Source: Tetraselmis striata
Lineage: Eukaryota > Chlorophyta > Chlorodendrophyceae > Chlorodendrales > Chlorodendraceae
Direction of reading: 5' to 3'
Length of the DNA stretch: 64,000 nt
Assembly: GCA_006384855.1 (NCBI GenBank)
Contig: VCJN01003585.1
Coordinates: 107,427 to 171,426 of the forward strand
How positions within the stretch are numbered: the stretch's first letter is position 1; each line of letters begins with the position of its first letter. This document shows, piece after piece, positions 1 to 11,300 of this stretch. Under the pieces are notes generated by a model that worked only from the letters and a program-made list of their open reading frames with translations, did no database searches and was not told the origin of the DNA. Position numbers and translations under genes: made by a program.

Positions 1-224
1 CTGCGATCGGTGCGTTGTGGCCATTTCGGCCAACCAGCCCGCCGCCTCCAAATTCTGCCGGTAGTGTGGCAAGTCAACCGCAGTAGTAGACGGACTAGCA
101 GTGTAAGGCGAGGAGGCTCCGGTCTCGGCGGTGACCGAGGCAAGCTGAAGGTAGTGAAGGGGACTCTGTACCTCCACACCGGAGTGGTGGCGGCGAAGGA
201 GGACACCGACCTGCAGCTACTCGG

Positions 225-975
225 TGGACCCAAGTGATGTAAAGGTATGGCCCGTCCTCCCTACCTTTGATGATCCCAAAGCACACGCAATGCGCGAGCT
301 GCATGCGCTGTGCGAGGCGCATTTCATGCACCTCGTGGGCCCGATGGAGGACAGCGACGCTTTGCGCCACATGTGTTGGGCTGGGATAGTGTATTTGAAT
401 AGCGCACCCACCCCGCCACCCCTTCCCGGACAGATAGGTGGCTCTATATTTCGGTGGTAGGGGCCACCGGGCGAGAGCGAGGCAGACGGGAGGCGTTCTG
501 GACTGTGCGCTTATGGGGAGCGCGCGAGCTGCGCGAGGGCGCTCGGAAGCTGCGCGCTAAGGAGCGGCAAGGGCGCATGGAGCGAGAGTCAGCGGGTACC
601 TCAGACAACACACCAGTGATCCAAAGGTATGGCCCTTCCTCCCTACCTTTGATGATCCCAAAGCACACGCAATGCGCGAGCTGCATGCGCTGTGCGAGGC
701 GCATTTCATGCACCACGCGGGACCGATGGACGACAGCGACGCTCTGCGCTCTGTGTTGGGTTGGGACTGATGTAGCGCACCCACCCCGCCACCCCTTTCC
801 GTATAGATAGGTGGCTCTGTATTCCGGTGGTAGGGGCCACCGGGCGAGAGCGAGGCAGACGGGAGGCGTTCTGGACTGTGCGCTTATGGGGAGCGCGCGA
901 GCTGCGTGATCGCGCTCGGAAGCTGCGCGCTAAGGAGCGGCAAGGGCGCACGGAGCGAGAGTCAGCGGGTACCTT
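225..975. repeat. Two-copy tandem repeat, period about 373-382 bp
   Basis: Two near-identical units lie head to tail. The block containing TGATCCCAAAGCACACGC occurs near 271 and again near 653. The block starting GATAGGTGGCTCT occurs at 433 and 806, and both units end in AGCGGGTACCT. The units differ by scattered substitutions and a 9-bp length change. Open frames run through both copies in several frames, but none has a recognisable domain. Positions 1-224 show nothing I can name. Confidence 0.85.
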
Positions 976-1216
976 AGTTAGACAATACCAACAGAGGTAA
1001 CTATTTAGCGCCAAGCAGCCCACATCGGCGCAGCCCTGAAAGCTACGACAAAATTGAGAGCCATGATGCGGCAAACTGTTGGCCAGATGTGAAGAAGTAC
1101 GACATGCAGAGGAAGGTGGAGCATGAAGCAGCGATGCAAGCGGGAGGCGAGGCGGACAACATCGGTGAGGAGGGGGGGCGGGGGCTGAGGGCGGGGGTGA
1201 GCCGAGCACCCGCCGC

Positions 1217-2850
1217 TCACGTTACATGGTTATCTATGGTAAATCCAGTAAGGGCGAGAAGGGGAAGGGGGAGGGACACGCTCACTAGATGTAAATAATG
1301 CATCCACATTTTCCTTCGCTTTGCTGCTTTCTGTGCCATCTCTGCCTTTATGGCATATGACTTTGTCTTGGACAGGTGGGGATGTGCATGATGGACTGGT
1401 CCGTGCATGTCATGGTGGTGCGCCGTCAAGGTGCTGCGCTTCATGACTTGGCCAGTCTTGCAGAGCGTCACCTTGCCGGTCTTGAGAAGGCGCTGAGGCT
1501 GGTGGTTGCTGCCCTTGCCGAAGCCCTCTTTGATCTTTATGTTGCATTGCTCCATGCACTGAGCGTGTCGAGATTGCCATGCAGTTCCATCCATCGGCGG
1601 AAGTGCCATGCAACTTCCATTCATGCATGTACGGAGTGGTGTCATTTGCTGTCGCGATGTCCGGGAAGGCTGTGAAGAACATCACCGTAGCTGTCTGCAT
1701 CTTCTTGGCTGCTGCCAGCCCGTCATCCGTGAGGCCCCAGGGTTTGCACTCAATGCTGCTGACATGCGTCGTACTGACTCCCACACCGCTAGAATCTTGA
1801 TTCTGCCAGCATGTGCCGCAGTGATCACGGCGTCAAGCAAAAGGTGGCGGCGGGCCTTCAGCATCTTTTGCACCTCATGCCCGCTGAGGGCAGGGGGATC
1901 TGCCTTGGTGATGGCCTTGCCCTTCCTACTCTGCACCTTCACCTCTCTGCTTGGTAGCCCGATGAGCACCATCGCATCCATTGCCGCATGCACTGTCTGC
2001 GTGTAGTCCTTGCACCGCTTGTGCACGGTGTGCCACGCCACATGCGGACATATCTGAATGCATGCATGCATGGTGTCCCCGGTCATGTCATCTGCCTCGA
2101 TGCATATTAAGCTAGCCGGCATTTGTGACGCTGGCCGAACCGCGCCAATTGATAGGTCTGCATTTCCTTTTTGCTCACACCACGCAATGGCCCGTAACAG
2201 CTTCCGCTCCTAATTGGCGGCCCGAGCTTTCGCTCCAACCCAAATCGAAGCCTCGCTGCCGCTGGTAAACTCTCTCGTTGCTCGCCGAACGGCTGCCTAG
2301 GCAGAGTTGCATTGAGTTACAGCCGTTGCGAGCTTTTCGCATGCGCAGCCTCTGCTTGCACGGCGGCCGCACGAATCTACTTAGAGCCTCTTTCTTGGCC
2401 CGGGAGCTTACCCGCTCCGCCTCAAGCCGGACTTGTAGCCGCTCGACGTTCTTGTCCATCTTGTCAACACGTTTGTTGAGCATGTCAACGTTGCTGCGAA
2501 GCGGAAGTTCAGTCTATGCTGCTATCCGATGTGTCGCCGCCGCCGCTCGATCGCTGGCATTTTGCGGATGAGCAACCGCAGCTTCCGCCGATGTCTGGCG
2601 CTGCTCCGCCGCCCTTCTCTGCTCGCCGACGGCTACCAAATCTACCCCGCTTCCATGCGCGTGCAGCTTTGCCGCCGCTAGAAGCGGCGGGCCGTTGTGG
2701 GTCTTGCTCGTCGCCGGGCATGGCGGGCTGCGATATGTACGCTGCTGGTACCGCCGTCGCCATGCCGCCACGTACGCCCACCCACATCATGTCCACCGAT
2801 CCACCCACACCGCCGCCTCCCGAGCGCCCCACACGCCACTTCGCCCGCAT
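1217..2850 (-). pseudogene. Degenerate transposon-like coding region
   Basis: Reading the minus strand from about 2850 down to 1217, overlapping open frames continue one another but shift frame repeatedly, as in a decayed gene. The order is an Ala/Arg-rich part, then a strong coiled-coil segment (near 2480-2370, beginning MLNKRVDKMDKNVERLQ), then a segment with TPYMHEWKLH near 1640 and MEQCNIKIKEGF near 1545. The last pair resembles a conserved block I associate with repeated, transposon-borne ORFs in algae and invertebrates, but I cannot name the family. Frameshifts and stops mean it is unlikely to make a full protein. A spliced gene is a less likely alternative. Confidence 0.35.
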
Positions 2851-3378
2851 GTGCTGGCGCGCATTAACCCGTACATGTCACATAAGAGATCCACAAGGGT
2901 TTTGGGTAGGCCATGAGATAGTGTGGTAGCCAAGCACCGTTGATAAGTGGTGTGGTGTTACAAGGACGTGCAAAAAGCGCGTTTTTTCGCGTTTCCGGAA
3001 CGCCGAGTCCCCGGCCGGGAGCGCGGGGCTCGCGGGCGATGGGGCAGCCCGTACCGAAACCCGATTGTACCAGTTACTTAACCGGTTGAAACGTACTAAC
3101 AGACCGTACGGGTCGCACTAGGATAGTTTTAATCCGTTAGCAAAGCCCATAAGCACGTTTAGATCATTACAGAGTACATGTACCGTACCATTGCGGTACG
3201 GGTAATGCGGGTTTCGGGGTTTATCGGCCCTTTTATTGTAATTCACACCAGTACGGGTGCGGGTACCTGGTACATCACATCTTACGCGTGTGATGACGAG
3301 AGCACTGGTGTGAAATAAAAAATGCCAGTAACAAATCTACGACCGTTAAAAGCAAGACAATCAATCACAGCAAGGCGT

Positions 3379-3890
3379 CTAAAAGCGACCCGCATCCCTC
3401 ACGAGGTGGATGGATGAGTGATGCGCGCACGGTTCAGAGTCCAGACCACGTGTGCATATGTGTGCGAGGGTGATCCACGGACGTGCTGTGCAGCTTCGGC
3501 AACGATATGGCGGACGAATCTGCGCCGTCCGATGAGGCAGCGAGCACACTATGGAGCCGCCACCAAGCTCAGTAGGACCCCGAGGAAATCTCTTGCGAGT
3601 AAGGCCTACGGTGATCCCGATTGCCCCGGGATGAGAGGGCACCCCGATTTGCGGCGCATGCATGCGACACCGCGCATAGTGCGGTGCACCCCCTTGCTCA
3701 CCTCACCCATTGTGCCGAAGACCATGCCCGTGTACTCCGACATATCCAGGATGTCTCGAAGAGGGCCCTTCTGTCTAGGCTTTGTGTTGCGCCACGCCGC
3801 ATCCCGCACTGCCAACCCCCGTTGTATGTCGCCAAGCAGGGAGCGCGCAAACCGACCCACAGCCGTGGTCCGGGGCGGAAATAACATATG
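3379..3890 (-). pseudogene. Possible retroelement C-terminal fragment
   Basis: Two minus-strand frames (3606-3887 and 3379-3663) overlap and together read like the end of a retrotransposon polyprotein. Near 3740-3690 the sequence SEYTGMVFGTMGEVSKGVHR resembles the 'F-x-P-x-V-x-x-T-x-G' block that follows reverse transcriptase in some eukaryotic retroelements. No catalytic residues are present and the frame breaks near 3606. This rests on pattern memory only. From 2900 to 3370 I see only AT-richer non-coding sequence. Confidence 0.22.
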
Positions 3891-4547
3891 CTGACGCGAA
3901 TTGATAGATTAAAAACATATTGCCCGTATGGTCCATGTAGCGATCAAATAGCGAGTAATTACATGGCAAATTGAAAATAGTATGTAAGGATCCTTAATCC
4001 TTCTTCATAAGGGCGACGAGAACTCGGGAACAGTTACAAGGGTGACTGCGTGCCCGCGAAGGCGCTCTGCTTGCCCCTGCTAACGTATCCCAGTCGCTCG
4101 TGGTACTAATCCTTACCTGACTGCCAGGACTCCAGGAAGGACTCCAGGAGCGAGTACACTCTACTCCTCGTAGTACTACAGGTACTATCACTGCTCATCC
4201 ACAGCTGCGCTATGGTCGCTATATACCACGGGCATACAGGAAAAGCCACGTAAGCGCTGCGCTGGAACGACGCTGCTGCGGCGGCGACGGTGACGACGAA
4301 GCGCGACGACCACCAACAGCGGCTGTCCAGCAAAACTCGAAAATGCCTGCATGCCCGCCTGAAAGGTGTTGGGACGGACGATGGGACGTCACTCGGCACC
4401 TTCACCTCCACGCACCGCCGCGCCGCACGAAGCTTCGGACCAAAGCTAGTTCCGGCGGCGCGGCAACCACACTCGCCGCCTGTGCGCTGTGCGAGGCCGT
4501 CGCCTGTGCGCTTACGTTTTTCAGCCGCACCAGCACGCGCGGCCACG

Positions 4548-5948
4548 ATGACACCTGCGCCCGCCGCCACGCCACCGCGCTGCTATCTGCAATCGGCGCG
4601 GGCGCTGCCCCGCGTGCGAACGGCGCTGACCGCCAACCGCGGGCGGTCAGGCCCTGCCAGGCGCCGCGCCCAGCTGCGCTGTCGTGCTTCCTCGCAGGTG
4701 AGCCGATAGTTCCACCGCATCTCGGCACCGCAGGCGCGCGCTGGCGTGGGTACGAGGAAGTGTCCCCTGGGACGGGACTACGACTCGCCGGGTCGTAGGA
4801 TAGGCCGACGTCCCCACCCCTGCAACCAGTTCGCGCGTCCTCCAATCTCCGGGATTCTGATTGCTTGCGGCGGGCGGCAGGAGGAGGACGGCTTCTCGGG
4901 CCCGGTGGCGGAGATGTTCGACGGGCTGTACAACCGGGAGGGCTACCGGATCAAGTACGGCGTGTTCAAGGAGAAGGTGGAGCCGGAGGGCGAGAATGGC
5001 TGCGGCAAGATGACGTTTGCGGAGTACATGGACGCGTCGTCGGACGAGCGAGCGGCGGCACAGGCACAGGCGGCAAAGGACCTTGTCAACATCGACAAGG
5101 TGCGCTAAGGAGCGGTATAACACCACCAACACCACCAGCAAAACACACACACAAACGTCGATAAAAAAAATCGCATCTCAACCGCCGAACGCGCAGGATG
5201 AGCGTGCCCGGCGTGACAAGGTGGGCACCGTGCTACTGTCGGGAACTGGGGTAGCCATGCTGGCGTTCTGGCTGCTGGGCGCCCCCGCCTCCACGCGCGC
5301 GCTGCTGTCACTGCCGCTGTTCTTCGGCGTCGGCTTCTTTGGTACCCCCCTTTCTCTCTCCCCCCCCAGGCCGCACTTCCCATCAGCCCTGGCATTGCAA
5401 ATGCGGATGAATGTGACAGTAGTGGTTGATAGTGATGCCAATCACGTGAAACGTTGGCTACAAGCTGAGGCGGCTGAGCATGCTGCTGCACCCCCCCCCC
5501 CCCCTCCCCTACCTCCCCTCTGGCCCCGTGGGACGGGTAGTCTCTGGCAAGATGGGCCTATGAAACATCGGCCAGGCTGGAATCTGGGACGTGGACGGAT
5601 CCGGCCTGGCCAAAATTGAGGACAAGGAGGTGGCGAAGAAGATCAAGGTCCCCCCCCCCCCCCCCCCCTCCCCCGCCTCCCAGCCAATTGACAGAGCCAG
5701 TGATGCGCATGACACCGTACCGCATGGCATGACATTGCGTGGCACGGCACGGCATGACATGATGCTCAGCGATCATCATTGGACGTACCACATGGCATGG
5801 CATGGCATGGCTCACCATCTGTCCAAGCGTCCCATACTAAAGCGCCCCTCCACCGCAGGACAAGGTGAACGCAATGAACATCGCGACCGCGGCAGGTGTG
5901 GCCGTGGTGACGGCGGTCTACTGCAGCCTGCCGCCCTTCGGGCAGTAG
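4548..5948 (+). CDS. Plastid-targeted small membrane protein, unrecognised family
   Basis: Five predicted exons: 4548-4697, 4881-5099, 5197-5328, 5576-5647 and 5859-5948, about 220 residues. Exon 1 is a transit-peptide-like stretch rich in Ala, Arg and Ser with few acids, starting MTPAPAATPPRCYLQ. Exon 2 encodes a soluble domain (EEDGFSGPVAEMFDGLYNRE). Exon 3 gives a hydrophobic span (LLSGTGVAMLAFWLLG), exon 4 has an EF-hand-like loop (DVDGSGLAKIED) and exon 5 a final hydrophobic stretch ending SLPPFGQ. The acceptors (GGCGGCAG, CGCGCAG, CCGCAG) are good. The end of exon 3 is uncertain: GT at 5329 keeps frame, whereas the stronger-looking GT at 5342 does not join exon 4. The donor of exon 4 runs straight into a C18 tract. 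A thylakoid or envelope location is inferred; I do not recognise the family. Confidence 0.72.
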
Positions 5949-8316
5949 GCGCTCGACAGCCGCGGGGCGCTCGACCTGCCCGTGGCGCCGGGCCATGACG
6001 GGGCTGCACCGCAAAGTGGCTATGCCATGCGGCGGTCCCTGAGGAAATCAGGCGTTACGAGGGCTGGCGAGAACCCCCCCTCCCCCCCCCCCCCCCCCCA
6101 CACACACACACCTCCACTCATCAACAAGTTTGTGTGTTGGGCAGTTGTTATACGCGGCCTACCATCATAGACCACTGGCATGTAAATATACACCAATAAC
6201 TTCGTAGACTGCTATATTATGTGGGGGCCTACGGTACGTAGATATTATCAAGAGAGAGAGAGAGAGAGAGAAACTTACATGTGGGCAGCCTCACACTGTG
6301 CAGAGGACACAAGGACACAAGGGGTCTCACCCCCTCCCAACTGCGTAGATGGCTACTGCCCCGTTTGCCAATTGAAATGTTGCCCCCGCGCCGTCTCTTC
6401 TAAGCGCCCTGTGAAGTAGTGCAGCCCAAGCCGCTGTCTCCGTCACAAGGTGGCGAACCGTTGCCACCCCCCTGCATGCGCCATCTATGCCTTATCGCTG
6501 TCAAGCTACCCTGACAGCCACAAGTCACAGTAGGCCCGCTACTCGGCCTTCAGGGGGCTGAACGCTGCGCGCTTCAATTAGCGGACCTTGTGCGGGTTCG
6601 TGCGGTCGGGCCGTAAGACCGCTGGCTTGGTTCGTCCGGGGGACAGTAGTCAGACATTCCATAATTTCATAGGCCCGCCGTTGGGGCGTCTGTGGGTCAC
6701 ACTTAACGCAGCATGCGGCGAAGGAGGCTGCGGCTGACAAGGCCAACCCAGCCGGCATGACACGACTGACATGACACACCGCCCAAGCTGCCAGACCTCA
6801 AAGACAAGAAAAACGTGGAAAAGAAGGCATCGACGCACGGCCGGCTGGCTGCAAGTTCTCCTGAAAGTATCCCGGCGAAGGTCGGCACCCTCCCGGAACA
6901 CACGCCCCGTCGTCACAACCGCCCCCGCAGCTGCAGCGCCATGCCAGCAGCCATCATCCGACGGATTCTTTTCTATCCGTGCTAAGCGCCATTAACCCAG
7001 CCACCCACCACTTGCTTGAGGGGGGGGCTCTCACTTGTTCGGTGGAGCGGAGGAAGGGAGGGGGAGGGGCGGTGCGGACAACCAGGAGACATCGGCCGGA
7101 GGATAGAAACACCAAGGGCAGCCGATAGAGGGCTGGAAGAGGCACTCGGTGTGGACAGCGGAGAGCGGGAAGTCGGCAGATAGTAAATCAGTTTCAATGT
7201 CGATCGAATAAACATGGGTTTCCTCGCCCAGCTAGGTGAGGGCGGTGTGGAAGTCGCTACGGCATGGGCCCGCCCGGGGGGTGCAGGCGGGGGCGCCGCC
7301 CTCCGCCTCGGCAATCATGTAGTCCAGGAACTTGATGACCTGGCGGCACCACGGGGACAAGTGGGGGGGGAGGGGGGGAGACCCTCAACAACCGCAGCCA
7401 TGGAAGATGCGCACGACTCGGCACACAGTGCGTGTGGGCATACGACTTGGGCGTGGCCTCTTCTGCTCTCCTCTCGGCACCAACATCAACAGTCACAGCG
7501 TAGGACATCACATATAGTGCGCGGCATTCGACTGGGTTTGAGGGTCAGAATAGTGATAAATTGTTCTGACACCGAGTCACCGGATATCCGTGTACATTTC
7601 GTGGTGTATCCTGATACGTTTCCAGATCTGTCCGAGTACTTTTTCCTCTCTTTGCGCCGCATGGGGGGGGGGGGGGGGGGGGGGCAACGGCGCCCCGCAC
7701 ACGGCGGTGCGGCTCCATGACAACGACGACGGAGTCCTACATTGCTACGGGCCCGACATTCAAGCCTCTCCTCCCCGCCCGCCAGCGGAATGGTACACGC
7801 AAACCATATATGGAATGCCAGGCAAGGCAAACATACGGGCTACTCACATAGAATATAAACACTAGGGGGGGGGGGGGGGGGGGACAACATTGGTGGGCGG
7901 TTGATGGGCTTTTCCCACCAACAAGAATGCAGCGGACCCAAAGCGTGGTTACAGCAGCAATCCAAAGTACCGACCAACGTCAGTTCATGTTCGTGTGGCT
8001 GTGTGCATGCATGCATGCATGCATGCGTGGGGGTGGGCATGGGGGCAGGGGTGTGGGTGGGGTAAGGGGGTGAGGGTGGGGATGGGGTAAGGGGGTGAGG
8101 GTGGGGATGGAAGTGTGGATGTAGGTGGGGGTGGGGGTGTGAGTGGTGGTGCGGATGAGGGTGGGGATGGAAGTGTGGATGTGGGTGAGGGTGGGGGTGG
8201 GGGTGCGTGGGGGTGGGGGTGGGGATGAGGGTGGGGGTGTGGATGGAAGTGTGGGTGGTGGTGGAGCTGTGTGTGATTTGTCTTGCGCGGTGCGGGAGGC
8301 ACCAGGGGCGCGGGAG
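5949..8316. other. Intergenic region with low-complexity DNA
   Basis: No gene is supported here. It holds a C-tract with CA repeat at 6066-6110, a GA repeat at 6251-6270, a G20 tract at 7664-7684, a G18 tract at 7866-7883, a GCAT repeat near 8006-8027, and a G-rich minisatellite of GGGGTG/GGGGAT-like units at 8030-8260. It lies between the 3' end of the plus-strand gene at 5948 and the 3' end of the minus-strand receptor kinase. The segment at 6540-6640 is one copy of a dispersed repeat also seen near 21760 and 22570. Confidence 0.7.
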
Positions 8317-11300
8317 TCAGAGGCGCCTCACCTCGTGGCAGCTAGGGCGCTTGAGGGGCTCCGTCGCCCAACACTTTTCGATGAGACGAGCGAGGTCAGG
8401 CGTGCAGTCCTGTGGGAGGGGCGGCCGCTCCCCGTTGACGCGCACCGCAAAGACGACCTGCGCCCCAGGAAGCCCCACGTCAACGGGGGATCGGGGATTC
8501 CGCCCAGCTACTACTAATTAGCTTATACCGGTTAAACCCATCGGCTTATACTAATTACGTGTTGTAACTGGTTAAATTACATGCGGTTACCAGCACCATA
8601 CATAATACATGGTACGGTGTACATTATTTGAGTACCCTGCCACGATGTCGAGTGTGGACATTAACAACAACGTTCCTAAGCAGTCACAACACATCGAAAT
8701 AACACACAACCCACTGCTGAGTGGGCATGTGGACATGCATGCCATGAGGTGCACCCAACTGTGGTATGCGCCCAGTGAGTTTGCTGCGGATAGAAATCAA
8801 CCAGAGCAAATGACGCTCTGTGAGGTGCACCGGGTTACCACCTGTACCACGCTGGCGCTCAGAGACTAAGGGGCACGCATAGATGTGTGGGTCGGAGGAC
8901 GGGTTTGGGACGGGGTTGGGATGGGATGAGGGTGAGGGTGAGGGTGGCCATGGGGATGCGGGTGTGGGGGTGGGTGGGGCTGGGGATGGGTGGGGTTGGG
9001 GGTTGGGGTGGTTGTCGGTGCGGGGATGAGATGGGAATGGGGTTGGGTATGCGGATGGGGACGGGAATGGGGGGGGGGGGGGGGGGTGAGTGTTGTTGTG
9101 GGGATAGAAGTGGGGGTGGGGATGGGAGTGGGGATGGGGTGGGAGTGGGGATGGGGGTGGGGATGGGATGGGAATGGGGCTTGGGGATGAGGATGTGGGG
9201 GTGGGTGGGGCTGGGGATGGGGATGGGAATGGGGGTGGGGATGGAGACGGGGATGGGGATGGGGGCGTGCTGCACCTGGACGGTCATGAAGCACTCGGGC
9301 CACGGGCGCTGCCGCGTGTAGCACTCGTACATGATCATGGCCAAGCTGTATACGTCCACCTGGAGGCCCGCCAGCATAATATCAGATTGCATGGCAGGAG
9401 GAGCGAGATGATCTCGCCGGATGGCATCATTGCTGGCGGATCGCCTAATCTTGCAGATCATGCCCTGTTATTACCGGGACCGATTTAATCGGCATTTACA
9501 CAGAAAATAGCTGACCGGCTACGAGGAACATGCACGTGCGTGCTCAAGGAGCCCTGGGCGGGCATCGTGGATAACAGGTCGTGGAGTACATAAACTACGG
9601 AGTAAAGCATCGTGATGCTTCCCCATATGTCCGGGTTTAAAGCACATTTGAAACCATTTCCACCCATGGCACGCCGAGTAAGCATTCACCGATGAACCGC
9701 CATGCAGTGGTTGCAGTGGATGCTGGGAGTCGGTCGCATGGTGGGGTGGCGCACACCTTCTCCGTCACTTTTGCGCCGCCATCAAACATCTCTGGAGCCT
9801 GTCATTGGTGGAGATCGCAGAGGTGAGTGAAACCCACATTGCCAGGGGCGGGGCAGGGCGGGGGATGGGGGATAGGGCGGGGGGGAGCAGGGGGTGAGCA
9901 GGGTAATGGGGGAGGGGGGGGGGGATGTGTGGGGGGCGGCCAGGCAGGTGGCGTGCCCATTTACACGCAACAACCAGACATGCTCTGGCAGCAATTGTAC
10001 CATGTAGAGCGGCGTGCCGCCGACCTCGGTGGTCAGGAGGTAGCTCCTCATGATGTCCTTATGGCGGCTCAGCCCAAAGTCGATGACTGCAGACCACAGC
10101 GCGCTGCGTCACGTGGAGCCGGCAATGTGTGAAGCGAAGAGAGGGGGGGAGGGAGGGGGGGGCATGCCAGGATTGTCGCTGGGGCAGGGAGCGGAGGCCC
10201 CTAGGGCAGGGGGGGGAGTGCTCACGCTTGGCGCGCCCGTCGGCGTCCAGGAGGATGTTGGCGGGCTTGAGGTCACGGTGGACGATGGTGGGGTGCAGGT
10301 ACGCCAGGCCCTCCGCGATGTCGCGCCCCAGGCGAAGGACCTGGAGGTAGCTCAGCGGCGCGGCGCCGCTGCGGGGGGCACGGGAAGGGGGATGACACAG
10401 GATGCGGGGATTGGCATGCCGGGCGCGAGGGCGACATCGCGCCGTTAAAGTAATAATGTGAGTGTGCTGACGCACCGACATTATTTAAAGCTTACATTGA
10501 AATTAATAAGATTATTAAGATTACAATTACTACGACTCTGTTCAGATTTTTGTAATTTTCGCTCAAGAACCCTAATTATTATCTTAAGCCTCCAGCTGGG
10601 TCTGCCTGCAATCTACGGGTGCCAACGCGCTGTTAAGGACTCTGCGAAAAAAGAACCTGCCCTGCCTGCCAGATGATAGTTGTGGACGAAAAAGTACCGG
10701 ACCTATGGCGAATGTTTGCATGGGTTGCATGCAAGCCCAACTCGAGGCTTATGATAAGGGTTCTTATAGGTGCGTTTGGGTTCTGTCGATGCAATAACTA
10801 AAGGGTTCCGACGCACCTATGATAAGAGGCGCCCGGGAAAATAAGCCTCCATCTGGGCTTGCATGCAACCCATAAGCACATTTGCTATAGTTCTGCTATA
10901 GTTTCGTCTATATAGTATACGAAGGCAAGCAGCAGATGGTCGTCTTACTTGCGGTGATTGCTGTACCGCGACGGTGCCGGTGCCGATATTGCATCATTAT
11001 CGACACACGCGCGATTTACTCTAGCACACCCCCCCACATAAGTACGGCTTTCGGGTCTTAAAACCAATACGTTTATAACTGATTAACGCTCTTGAATCCA
11101 GATTATGCGAAAAAGGGGGCTAGGATTTGTGTGGAGGGGTGTACTTGGCGCCCCACATTTGCAGAAGGGCAAGGGCGCCCGGCCGCGTGAAAGTGCTCCG
11201 AACCGCTGATGCGGCCTACCTGCCGTAAATGCGCGCCTCCAGGGAGCCGCCAGGGATGTACTCCTGCACGATGCAGCACTTGGGGGCGCGCAGGCGCGCA

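Noticed and set aside
5342..5369. Mini-intron GTACCC...CCCAG
   Set aside because: At 28 nt it is too short for a spliceosomal intron, and its removal does not join the next exon in frame.
7985..8302. His/Pro repeat protein on the minus strand
   Set aside because: It is a frame through the G-rich minisatellite with no independent evidence of coding.
8884..9275. Internal telomere-like array
   Set aside because: The units are GGGGAT/GGGGTG mixtures, not TTTAGGG or TTAGGG, and lie inside a gene.
8859..9461. 200-codon Pro/His-rich frame with a kinase-like start
   Set aside because: The first part is the real kinase exon 9359-9276. The rest is a translation of the GGGGAT/GGGGTG minisatellite in the intron.
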